A stretch of DNA of 64,000 bases, from assembly GCF_019396385.1 (NCBI RefSeq), contig NZ_JAHKRN010000026.1, forward strand, positions 1 to 64,000, given 5' to 3'. Below are positions 33,051 to 39,762 of the stretch, piece by piece. How positions within the stretch are numbered: the stretch's first letter is position 1; the number at the start of each line of letters is the position of its first letter. Both the position numbers and the translations under genes were made by a program. The stretch comes from Nonomuraea harbinensis. GTDB lineage: Bacteria > Actinomycetota > Actinomycetes > Streptosporangiales > Streptosporangiaceae. The notes below the pieces were generated by a model. The model ran no database searches and was not told the DNA's origin. It saw only the letters and a program-made list of their open reading frames with translations.

Positions 33051-33440
33051 CCTGCCGGTCCAGAGGACCAGACGCGCTCCCGAACGCGACCGCGCCTGCT
33101 GATCCCGAGGATCAGACGCGCTCCCGAGCGCGACCGCGCCTCCAGTCGCGCCTGCTGATCTGAGGGCTAAGGCGCGTTTCCGAGCATCACCGCGCCTGCG
33201 GAAGCGCTTGCCGGCCCCGAAGGTCCGGCGCGCCCGGCCCGGGCCGAGCGTTCGCAAGCGCTCGCGGACGCCGACCGCTCGATCTGCCTCGCCTGCGGGG
33301 GAGCCTGCCTGTCACGAGGACCAGGCGTGCTCCTGAGTGCCACCACGCCTCCAGGCGCCTGTTGATCCAGAGGATCAGGCGCGTCCGGCCTGGGCCGAGC
33401 CCTCACGGGTGCTCACGGACGCCGCCCGCTCGGTCTGCCT
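33051..33440. repeat. Degenerate palindromic repeat block in a 650-base gene-free region
   Basis: The gap 32965-33621 has no credible gene. Its first part holds repeated dyads: GGTCC-AGA-GGACC (33057-33069), CTGATCC-CGA-GGATCAG (33099-33115) and TGATCC-AGA-GGATCA (33363-33377), each followed by CGCG-rich sequence. Two 54-base copies with about 80 percent identity lie at 33236-33289 and 33387-33440 (both starting GGCC, then GGGCCGAGC, and ending TCTGCCT). It resembles a decaying REP-like array and is not a CRISPR array, since spacing and sequence vary. Confidence 0.6.
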
Positions 33441-33488
33441 CCTCAGATCTCCTGTGCCAGTTGTGGCTGTCGTGGGGCCCGATCGAGG

Positions 33489-33610
33489 TTCCGGCGTGTG
33501 CGGGTGGTTGTGGTGGGGCTGGCTTGGTCTGTCCTCTCGGGTTTCCGGTGTGCGCGGGTGGTTGTGGCTGTGGTGGGGGTCGCTCGAACTGTCCCCGCAG
33601 ATATCCGGCG
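33489..33610. repeat. 54-base tandem direct repeats
   Basis: TTCCGGCGTGTGCGGGTGGT (33489) recurs as TTCCGGTGTGCGCGGGTGGT (33543), a 54-base period, with matching later parts (GGCTTGGTCTGTCC against CGCTCGAACTGTCC). A third start, TATCCGGCGACGG, is at 33602. The block ends just beside the 3' end of the STAND-like gene. Confidence 0.55.
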
Positions 33611-33621
33611 ACGGTAGAAGG

Positions 33622-36066
33622 TCACGATGGGGCTGGCGGATGGGGTTCGGGTGGCTGGAGGCGGTTGCGGATCTCGGTCACCTGCCGGGGTTCGGCGATC
33701 CCGTCCCAGGGCGCGAGCGCCGCCAGGCCCGCCGCGCGGTGCTGGGCCGCCTCGGCGCGGCAGAGGGCGGCCAGTTGCAGGTGGGCGAGTGCCGTGGTGA
33801 GGCCTTCCGGTGGCAGTCGCGGCTCGGCTTCCCGCAGGAGCGCGACCGCCTCCCGTTCCAGCGCGGCCGCCTGGGCCGGCAGGGCGGACGCCTCCTCCAG
33901 CACCGCCACGGCCTCACGTTCCAGCCGCGCCGCCCGGTCCGGGTGCGCCGCCGCCTCCCGTCTGAGCCGCGCCGCCTCCCCGGCCAGCGCCGCGGCCCGG
34001 TCCGGCAGGGCGGCCGCTTCCGCCGCACAGGCCGTCGCCCGCTGCACCCGGCAGCGGGCCCGGCCGATGTCGTCCGCCGTCCGCTCGTACAGCCGCTCGG
34101 ACTCCTTCCAGTGCTTCATGGCGTCCCGAGCGTGGTCCAGCTGCCAGTGGGCGAGCCCCAGCAGCTCGTGGGCGTGCGCCCGCGTGCGCTCGTCGGCGCT
34201 CTGCTCGGCCTGGTGCAGCGCCTCGAACAGGACGGCCCGCGCGTCCGCGTACAGGCGCCGCGCCTCACCGCCGTCCAGCGGCTGGGCGCGGCGCAGGAGC
34301 AGCGCGGCCACGTTGACCAGCCTGATCGCGTGGCCGGCCGTGTCACCGTGGGCGAGCGCCTGCCCGTACCGGACCAGGGCGGACTCCACGGCGGTGAACT
34401 CGTCGCCGGAGGCGAGCAGGATCGTCGCGTGCGTCAGGTGCAGCTCGGGCGGCCACGCCTCCACCGCGCCCCACGCCGCCGCGGCCCGGTTGAAGTGCTG
34501 GCGGGCCTTCTCCGGATTGCCGAGCGTGATCAGCGCCTTCGCCTGGCGCAGCTCGGCCGCCGCCCGTACGCGCTCGTCGCCCAGTTCCCACGCCGCCCAG
34601 GCGAGCAGGGCGGCCGCCCGCAGCCGGTCCTCGTGCCGCTGCTCCAGCGCGAACCAGGCCTCCAGCGCCGCGCCGATGCGGCCGAGCGCGCGTGCGGTCT
34701 TGCGTACGGGCTGCTCGCGGGCCAGCACCTGCAGCAGCACCCGGTCCTCGGCGGCGAACCAGGCGCCCGCGCCCGGATCGTCGGGCAGCAGGGAGGCGTA
34801 CGCCTCGGCCTGGGCGGCGAAGTGCTCGACCAGCCGCCGCCAGGCCGCGTCGTCGGCCGAGCCGCTGTCGTGGAACGCGCCGATCACCCGGACGCGCGTC
34901 ATGCGCACGTTCTCCACCAGGCCGCGCCCGGACAGCTCGGCGATGGCGTCGTCCGCGGACGGCACGCCGAGCAGGGCGGCCGCCGCCCGGTGGTCGACCT
35001 CGGCCACCGGCAGGCCCGCCAGCAGCACGAACAGCCGCTTGGCGGCCGGGCCCACCCCCTGCATGCTGCGCTGGAGCACGAACCCCAGCCTCTCGTCCAC
35101 CGGCAGCCGGCTCAGGTCGTCGACCAGGGCGGCGAGCGTCACGCCCGGGTTCCGCGCCAGCCACCGGCCGAGCTTGACGATCTCGGCGGGGCTGCGCACG
35201 CACGCCTCCACCAGTGACCGCAGCGCCAGAGGGTCGCCGGTCACCCGGTCGTCGCGGACCTGCGCGGCCAGCAGCGCCTCCCCGTCCTCCGCAGAGAGCG
35301 GGCCCACCTGGACCGGTTTGATGTGCTGGGGCAGCTCTCCGGCCAGCTCGCCCGCGATCACGATGTGCGCGTCCGGCACCCGGGGCGGCAGCCACGCGAC
35401 CTGGCTCCAGGTGCTCACGTTGTCGAGCAGCAGCACCCGGTCCCTGCCGGAGAGCGCCTCCTTGATCAGCGGCGCGGCGTCGTGCGGCTCCTGGATCAGG
35501 CCGGGCTGGCTGCCGAGGGCGCGCAGCACCCGCTGGGCCACGCTCAGCTCGGTCTCCGGCCGGTCCCGGTCGGGGCCGCGTACGTCCACGTACCGCTGCC
35601 GGCTCTCCTCCGGGGCCAGCTCCCAGGCGGCGTGCACGGCCAGCGTGGACGTGCCCGTGCCGGTCCCGCCCTGCACCACCACGACGCCGCTGTCGTGCGA
35701 CCGGTCCACCACCTCGCGCACCTTGTCCCCCCGCCCGAGCAGCGGCTCCACCCGGTCCGGGAAGGACATCTGCCCGCCGACGGGCAGCGACGGCGGCGTC
35801 TCGCGGGCGCGCAGGCGCCGGGTGAGGTGCGTGCCGAGCCCCGCCACGACGGGCGCGACGATCGCGAGCGGGATGAGCAGCGGCGCGGGGAGCACCGCCA
35901 CCACGGCGTCGATCGCCTTCCCGCGTAACTCGTCCTGCAGGAGCAGCACCAGCTCACCGGCCGTCACCAGCCCGGACAGGCCGAGCTCGGGCAGGTGCGC
36001 CCGCGCCTGCCGGGAGGTGCGGTCCAGCCAGAAGCGCAGCCGCTCCTTGCGCGACATCCCGGTCAT
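33622..36066 (-). CDS. Membrane-anchored NB-ARC/STAND-like TPR protein with altered P-loop
   Basis: An 814-residue protein. A hydrophobic segment at about 52-78 anchors it. An NTPase region follows with VVVVQGGTGTGTSTLAV at 128-144. This fits the Walker A frame GxxxxGK[ST], except that the invariant Lys is Thr139. Walker B VLLLDN starts at 211, and a winged-helix-like part follows near 330-400. The rest is helical TPR-type repeats (HFNRAAAAWGAVEAW, HELLGLAHWQLDHARDAMKHW). Three tandem 21-residue Ala/Glu-rich repeats occupy 685-747. ATG at 36066 overlaps the fused-permease stop. STAND proteins act as ligand-triggered switches. Loss of the P-loop Lys suggests little or no ATP hydrolysis. Confidence 0.75.
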   Translation of the reverse strand: MTGMSRKERLRFWLDRTSRQARAHLPELGLSGLVTAGELVLLLQDELRGKAIDAVVAVLPAPLLIPLAIVAPVVAGLGTHLTRRLRARETPPSLPVGGQMSFPDRVEPLLGRGDKVREVVDRSHDSGVVVVQGGTGTGTSTLAVHAAWELAPEESRQRYVDVRGPDRDRPETELSVAQRVLRALGSQPGLIQEPHDAAPLIKEALSGRDRVLLLDNVSTWSQVAWLPPRVPDAHIVIAGELAGELPQHIKPVQVGPLSAEDGEALLAAQVRDDRVTGDPLALRSLVEACVRSPAEIVKLGRWLARNPGVTLAALVDDLSRLPVDERLGFVLQRSMQGVGPAAKRLFVLLAGLPVAEVDHRAAAALLGVPSADDAIAELSGRGLVENVRMTRVRVIGAFHDSGSADDAAWRRLVEHFAAQAEAYASLLPDDPGAGAWFAAEDRVLLQVLAREQPVRKTARALGRIGAALEAWFALEQRHEDRLRAAALLAWAAWELGDERVRAAAELRQAKALITLGNPEKARQHFNRAAAAWGAVEAWPPELHLTHATILLASGDEFTAVESALVRYGQALAHGDTAGHAIRLVNVAALLLRRAQPLDGGEARRLYADARAVLFEALHQAEQSADERTRAHAHELLGLAHWQLDHARDAMKHWKESERLYERTADDIGRARCRVQRATACAAEAAALPDRAAALAGEAARLRREAAAHPDRAARLEREAVAVLEEASALPAQAAALEREAVALLREAEPRLPPEGLTTALAHLQLAALCRAEAAQHRAAGLAALAPWDGIAEPRQVTEIRNRLQPPEPHPPAPS
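33826..34014 (-). repeat. Three 63-base in-frame repeats in the STAND-like gene
   Basis: They encode residues 685-747 as three units of 21 residues with the pattern P-x-x-A-A-x-L-x-x-E-A-x-x-x-L-x-E-A, three heptads each, likely one long helix or coiled coil. Confidence 0.75.
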
Positions 36067-37760
36067 GCGCGCACCCCGCCCGTCAGCCCGCGGTACAACA
36101 GGCGCCTGGTGACGATCACCAGGGCCACCGGCACGGCGGTCGCGATCACCGACTGGGCCGCCAGCGTCCCGGCCGTGCTCATGAAGTGGCGATTCTGCTC
36201 CAGCAGGATCAGCGGCAGATGGTCGCCCGCCGGCCAGTTGAGCAGCAGCCCGACCAGCGTGTCGTTCCACACCAGCACGAACGCCAGCACCCCGGCCAGC
36301 ACCACCGACGGAGACCCCTCGCGCATCGCGTGCACGAGCGCCCACCGGTGCCGGGCCATCACCGGCGCCCGCACCCGCGCGAACCCCCGGTGCAGCACCA
36401 GCACGGCCAGCGGGATGACCAGCGCCGCGTGCACGGTGACCAGCGCCAGGGTGGAGCCGACCAGCCGGCTGAGGGACTCCTGCAGCGGCACCGCGAACGC
36501 CTGCGGCGGCAGCGCCGCCAGCGCCACCGCCACCAGGAGCACCGGGCGCCAGGCCCTGCGGGGCACCAGGTGCTCCTGCGCGAGCACGTACGCGGCCGGG
36601 ACCGCGGCCAGCAGCACCAGCGCGACCACCACCACGGTGCGCACCAGCGTCGTCAGCAGCGCGCCGGTGAACCCGCTGTCGGCGAGCGCGTCCCCGTACG
36701 AGCGGAGGTCGGCCTGGATGTGCCACCATCCCGACACGGCCGCCGCCTCCGGAGCGCGCAGCGAGGTGAGCACGAGCACGACGAACGGCAGCAGCCAGAG
36801 CGCCGCCAGCGGTCCCATCAGCAGCCGCCGGCGCGAGCGCCGCCCGTGCGGGGCGGCCCGCTGTTCCGGCCAGGTCACCTGCCGGCGCAGCCCGGCCAGC
36901 GCGGGCAGCGCGAGCAGCCCGACCAGCACCGACAGCAGCACGGCGAGCGCGGCGGCGGGCCCGGTGCCCAGGTCGCTGTGGTGCCGCCACCAGAACTGAC
37001 CGCCGGGCTCCACCCACGGCTGCATCGAGCCCGGCGCCCCCATCAGCACCAGGTCGAACACCCGGGCCGCGGCCACCACCGCCAGCAGGTACGCCAGCGA
37101 CGCCGCCCCGGCCAGCGACGGCAGCACGATCGACCAGATCTGGCGGCGCCGCTCCAGCCCGAACGCCTGCGCCATCCGCAGCAGGCTCGCCGGCATCCTG
37201 GCCAGCGCCTCGTGGAAGACCAGGAACGCCACTCCCGACCACTGCCACAAGAACGCCAGCCCCAGCACCAGCCAGATCCAGCCGAGCCCGAGGAAGGCCA
37301 CGTCGGCGCCGAACGCCGCCAGCACCGCGTTGACCGCGCCCCGCTGCGGGTTGGTGTCGAACAGCAGGCGGAAGATCGCGCCGGTGGTCAGCGGCGAGAC
37401 CACCGCCGGCAGCACCAGGACGACGCGGAGCACGCCGCCGAGCCGTGGGCCGACGTCGCGTGCCAGCCAGGCGAGCCCGAACCCGGCGGCGCACACGAGC
37501 ACGGCCAGCCCCAGCCACACCAGCGAGTTGCCGAGCGCCCGCAGCACGTCGGGGTCGGTGAGCACCCGGTAGTGGCCGAGCCCGTCCGACAGGCTGATCA
37601 GCACCGTGGCGGCCAGCGGCGCGAGCAGCACCCCCGCCGCGAGCAGGACCGCCAGGAGCAGGTAGCGGGCCGCCCGCCAGCGGCCGATCCCGTGCTGGGC
37701 CGCCGGGCCCCGGGTGTCGTGGTGCGGCGCCACCTCGTACAGGAACGCGTCCTCGCTCAC
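36063..37760 (-). CDS. Fused MalF-MalG-type ABC permease with weak coupling loops
   Basis: A 565-residue protein joining two sugar-type permeases, the first at about 25-295 and the second at about 315-560, with some twelve membrane helices. The coupling loop of half 1 (RMAQAFGLERRRQIWSIVLP) keeps Gly and Pro but starts with AQA rather than EAA. In half 2 (HRWALVHAMREGSPSVVLAG) the EAA-x3-G pattern is hardly recognisable, although the following VLVWND is preserved. The coupling loops normally contact the ATPase, which here is itself degenerate. GTG at 37760 overlaps the binding-protein stop and the 3' end overlaps the STAND-like gene. Confidence 0.8.
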   Translation of the reverse strand: MSEDAFLYEVAPHHDTRGPAAQHGIGRWRAARYLLLAVLLAAGVLLAPLAATVLISLSDGLGHYRVLTDPDVLRALGNSLVWLGLAVLVCAAGFGLAWLARDVGPRLGGVLRVVLVLPAVVSPLTTGAIFRLLFDTNPQRGAVNAVLAAFGADVAFLGLGWIWLVLGLAFLWQWSGVAFLVFHEALARMPASLLRMAQAFGLERRRQIWSIVLPSLAGAASLAYLLAVVAAARVFDLVLMGAPGSMQPWVEPGGQFWWRHHSDLGTGPAAALAVLLSVLVGLLALPALAGLRRQVTWPEQRAAPHGRRSRRRLLMGPLAALWLLPFVVLVLTSLRAPEAAAVSGWWHIQADLRSYGDALADSGFTGALLTTLVRTVVVVALVLLAAVPAAYVLAQEHLVPRRAWRPVLLVAVALAALPPQAFAVPLQESLSRLVGSTLALVTVHAALVIPLAVLVLHRGFARVRAPVMARHRWALVHAMREGSPSVVLAGVLAFVLVWNDTLVGLLLNWPAGDHLPLILLEQNRHFMSTAGTLAAQSVIATAVPVALVIVTRRLLYRGLTGGVRA

Positions 37761-38968
37761 GCCGCCCCCTTGCGGGCCGTCGCCACCAGCCGGGCGGCCG
37801 CCGCGGCGGCGGCCGCCGCCGGACGCTCCCGCGTCACGGTCGCCGCGGTGAACAGGTCGGTGAGTATCAGCCACAGCCCCCGCCCGTCGCCCCCGGCGAG
37901 CGGGCCGGTCAGCCGGTCGGACAGGTCGTACCGCGCGTTCCGCGCCTGGACGAGCTCGCCCGCGGGTCCCCGGAGCCCCGGCGGGGACACCTCCGGCGGG
38001 ATGTGCGGAGCGAGGAACCCGCCCTCGCCGGCCCACGCCTCCAGCGCAGCGGGCCGTTCGGGGCCTGTCAGCCAGGTGACGAACGCGGCCGCGTCCGGGT
38101 CGCCCGCGTTCAGCGCGAGCGCCACGTCCCCGCCCACCACCAGCGGCGGCCCGGCGGCGGCCGAGGCGGCGGGGAAGCGGAAGTGCGCGGCCGTCACGCC
38201 CGCCGCGCCGTAGCGGGCGATGACCGGCCAGGCGAAGTCGGGCGCGGCCACCAGATCGGCGGTGCGGTAGGTGAACACGTCCAGGATCGAGTCGTGGAAC
38301 TGCAGGGTCAGCGCCCGGCGGCCCTGCTCCGCGGTCATGCCCGCCTGCCAGACGGCCGCCAGCAGCTCCAGCGCCTCCGTCACCTCGGCGGACCCCCACA
38401 GCTCCGCCTGGGAGCCGAGTTCGGGGTACGTGCCGGGGCTGCGGGCCAGCAGCACGTTCTCGAACCAGTCGCTGAGCATCCACCCGTCGGCCGCGCCGAT
38501 CGACAGCGTGCCCCGGGGCCGCGTCCACGCGTCGAGCGTCTCGGGAAGCGGGAGACCATGGTCGTCGCGGTGCCACACCAGCGACTTGTGCGCGATCTTG
38601 AACCAGGCGCCGAGCACCCGGCCCGGCACCGGCGACACCAGCCGCCGCCAGAACTCCGGCTGGGGCGGCGGGTCCTCCAAGGGCCTGATCCCGGCCCGGA
38701 TCCCGGGCTCGTACAGCATGCCGAGCCGGGGGATGACGGCCACGTCCGGCGCGACCTCCGTCGACGGCCCGCGCAGCAGTGCGGCGATGTTGTCGCCCGC
38801 GGAGTAGACGGTGACCGTCCGGTGCGGGTAGTCGCGCGCCACGGTGAGGAACCGGCGTAACTCGTCGCCGCTCCACACCACCGCGACCCGCAGCGGCCTG
38901 GTCCCGGCGCACCCGGCGGCCAGCCCGGCGGCGGGGATCGCCGCGAGGAACCGTCTACGGCTGAGCAC
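37757..38968 (-). CDS. Extracellular solute-binding lipoprotein, family 1-like
   Basis: A 403-residue protein. A twin-arginine-like start (SRRRFLAA) and lipobox AAGC give a lipidated exported protein. The fold resembles sugar-binding proteins of the MalE/AglE type (VTVYSAGDNIAALLRGPS, APDVAVIPRLGMLYE, VVGGDVALALNAGDPDAAAF). The tail contains a run of nine alanines followed by a basic end. It overlaps the ATPase-like gene upstream by 14 bases and the permease downstream by four. It is expected to sense or deliver a sugar-like ligand. Confidence 0.8.
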   Translation of the reverse strand: MLSRRRFLAAIPAAGLAAGCAGTRPLRVAVVWSGDELRRFLTVARDYPHRTVTVYSAGDNIAALLRGPSTEVAPDVAVIPRLGMLYEPGIRAGIRPLEDPPPQPEFWRRLVSPVPGRVLGAWFKIAHKSLVWHRDDHGLPLPETLDAWTRPRGTLSIGAADGWMLSDWFENVLLARSPGTYPELGSQAELWGSAEVTEALELLAAVWQAGMTAEQGRRALTLQFHDSILDVFTYRTADLVAAPDFAWPVIARYGAAGVTAAHFRFPAASAAAGPPLVVGGDVALALNAGDPDAAAFVTWLTGPERPAALEAWAGEGGFLAPHIPPEVSPPGLRGPAGELVQARNARYDLSDRLTGPLAGGDGRGLWLILTDLFTAATVTRERPAAAAAAAAARLVATARKGAA

Positions 38969-39644
38969 CCGCCACCTCCTCGTCGGTCACGTCCCAGTCG
39001 GTGACATCCCAGAACAGCGTGGGAGGCGCGAGGCTCGCCACGCGGGTGCGGTCGTCGGTGATCACCAGCACCGCCAGCCCCGGGTCGGCGCCCAGCGCGG
39101 CGCTCACCGCCGCGTGGCACGGCCCGAACCCGGTACGGTCCTCGATCACCACCACCTTGACCGGGCGGTGCCGGCACAGCACCCGGGTCAGTGCGACGGT
39201 GAGCCGCTCGTCGTGCGCCAGCTCGTGCGGCCGGGCGTGCAGGAACCCCTCGATCTGCGTCCGCCTGGCCATGTACGCGACCCGGCCCTGGACCCGGGCG
39301 CTGGCCCGCTCGTCGAAGGAGGTGAGCACGAGGTTCTTCTCGACGGTCAGGTGGGGGAGCAGCCCCGCGCCGGCGGGCACCAGCCCGATCTCGCGCTCCC
39401 ACGTCGCCTGCGTGACCTGCTCGCCGCCGATGGTGATCACGCCGTCGTGGCCCCAGGACAGGCCGAGCAGGAAGTCGGCGACCAGGTCGGCCTCCTCGGC
39501 GTCGTGCGCGACGAGCACCGCCGTCTGCCCGGACCGCACGGCCAGCGGGTCGGGCGTCAGGCCGCGCGGCCGGCCGTCGGCCTCCCAGTGAAGGCCTTTC
39601 ACCCGTACGAGCGGCTCCCGGGCACTGCTCTCTGTCCCGTCCAC
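38955..39644 (-). CDS. Degenerate ABC ATPase-like protein (pseudo-ATPase)
   Basis: A 229-residue protein that aligns along its length with an ABC ATPase but lacks every catalytic motif. The Walker A position holds AHDAEEADL (residues 46-54) after VRSGQTAVLV. The Q-loop region VPAGAGLLPHLTVEKNL has no Gln. The signature is ELAHDERLTVAL in place of LSGGQ. Walker B is VVVIEDRT, with the Asp and Glu exchanged, and the H-loop is ITDDR without His. Neighbouring scaffold residues remain. GTG at 39644 or TTG at 39647 are the likely starts, and no strong ribosome site is seen. First gene of the four-gene minus-strand unit. Confidence 0.72.
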   Translation of the reverse strand: MDGTESSAREPLVRVKGLHWEADGRPRGLTPDPLAVRSGQTAVLVAHDAEEADLVADFLLGLSWGHDGVITIGGEQVTQATWEREIGLVPAGAGLLPHLTVEKNLVLTSFDERASARVQGRVAYMARRTQIEGFLHARPHELAHDERLTVALTRVLCRHRPVKVVVIEDRTGFGPCHAAVSAALGADPGLAVLVITDDRTRVASLAPPTLFWDVTDWDVTDEEVAGAQP

Positions 39645-39727
39645 CAATTGACATTTACCCGAACGAAATCCAATGGAGAAGCCGAACAGCGATTCCTGCG
39701 GAAATGTCGCCGTGAGGAATCCCGCTC

Positions 39728-39756
39728 TTGACAAACGGTTGTTATATCGATTCAAT
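39728..39756 (+). promoter_or_regulatory. Consensus promoter of a probably leaderless lyase mRNA
   Basis: TTGACA (39728-39733) and TTCAAT (39751-39756) are 17 bases apart. The -10 box ends six bases before the ATG at 39763, so the transcript would start at the start codon. This also argues against in-frame starts further upstream. Confidence 0.55.
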
Positions 39757-39762
39757 CCGGGC

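Noticed and set aside
33051..33440. CRISPR array
   Set aside because: Repeats are imperfect, internally palindromic and irregularly spaced, and no cas gene is present.
38955..39644. Degenerate ABC ATPase as a simple pseudogene
   Set aside because: The frame is intact and overlaps the next gene, and scaffold residues persist while only catalytic ones are replaced. Decay normally brings stops and frameshifts.
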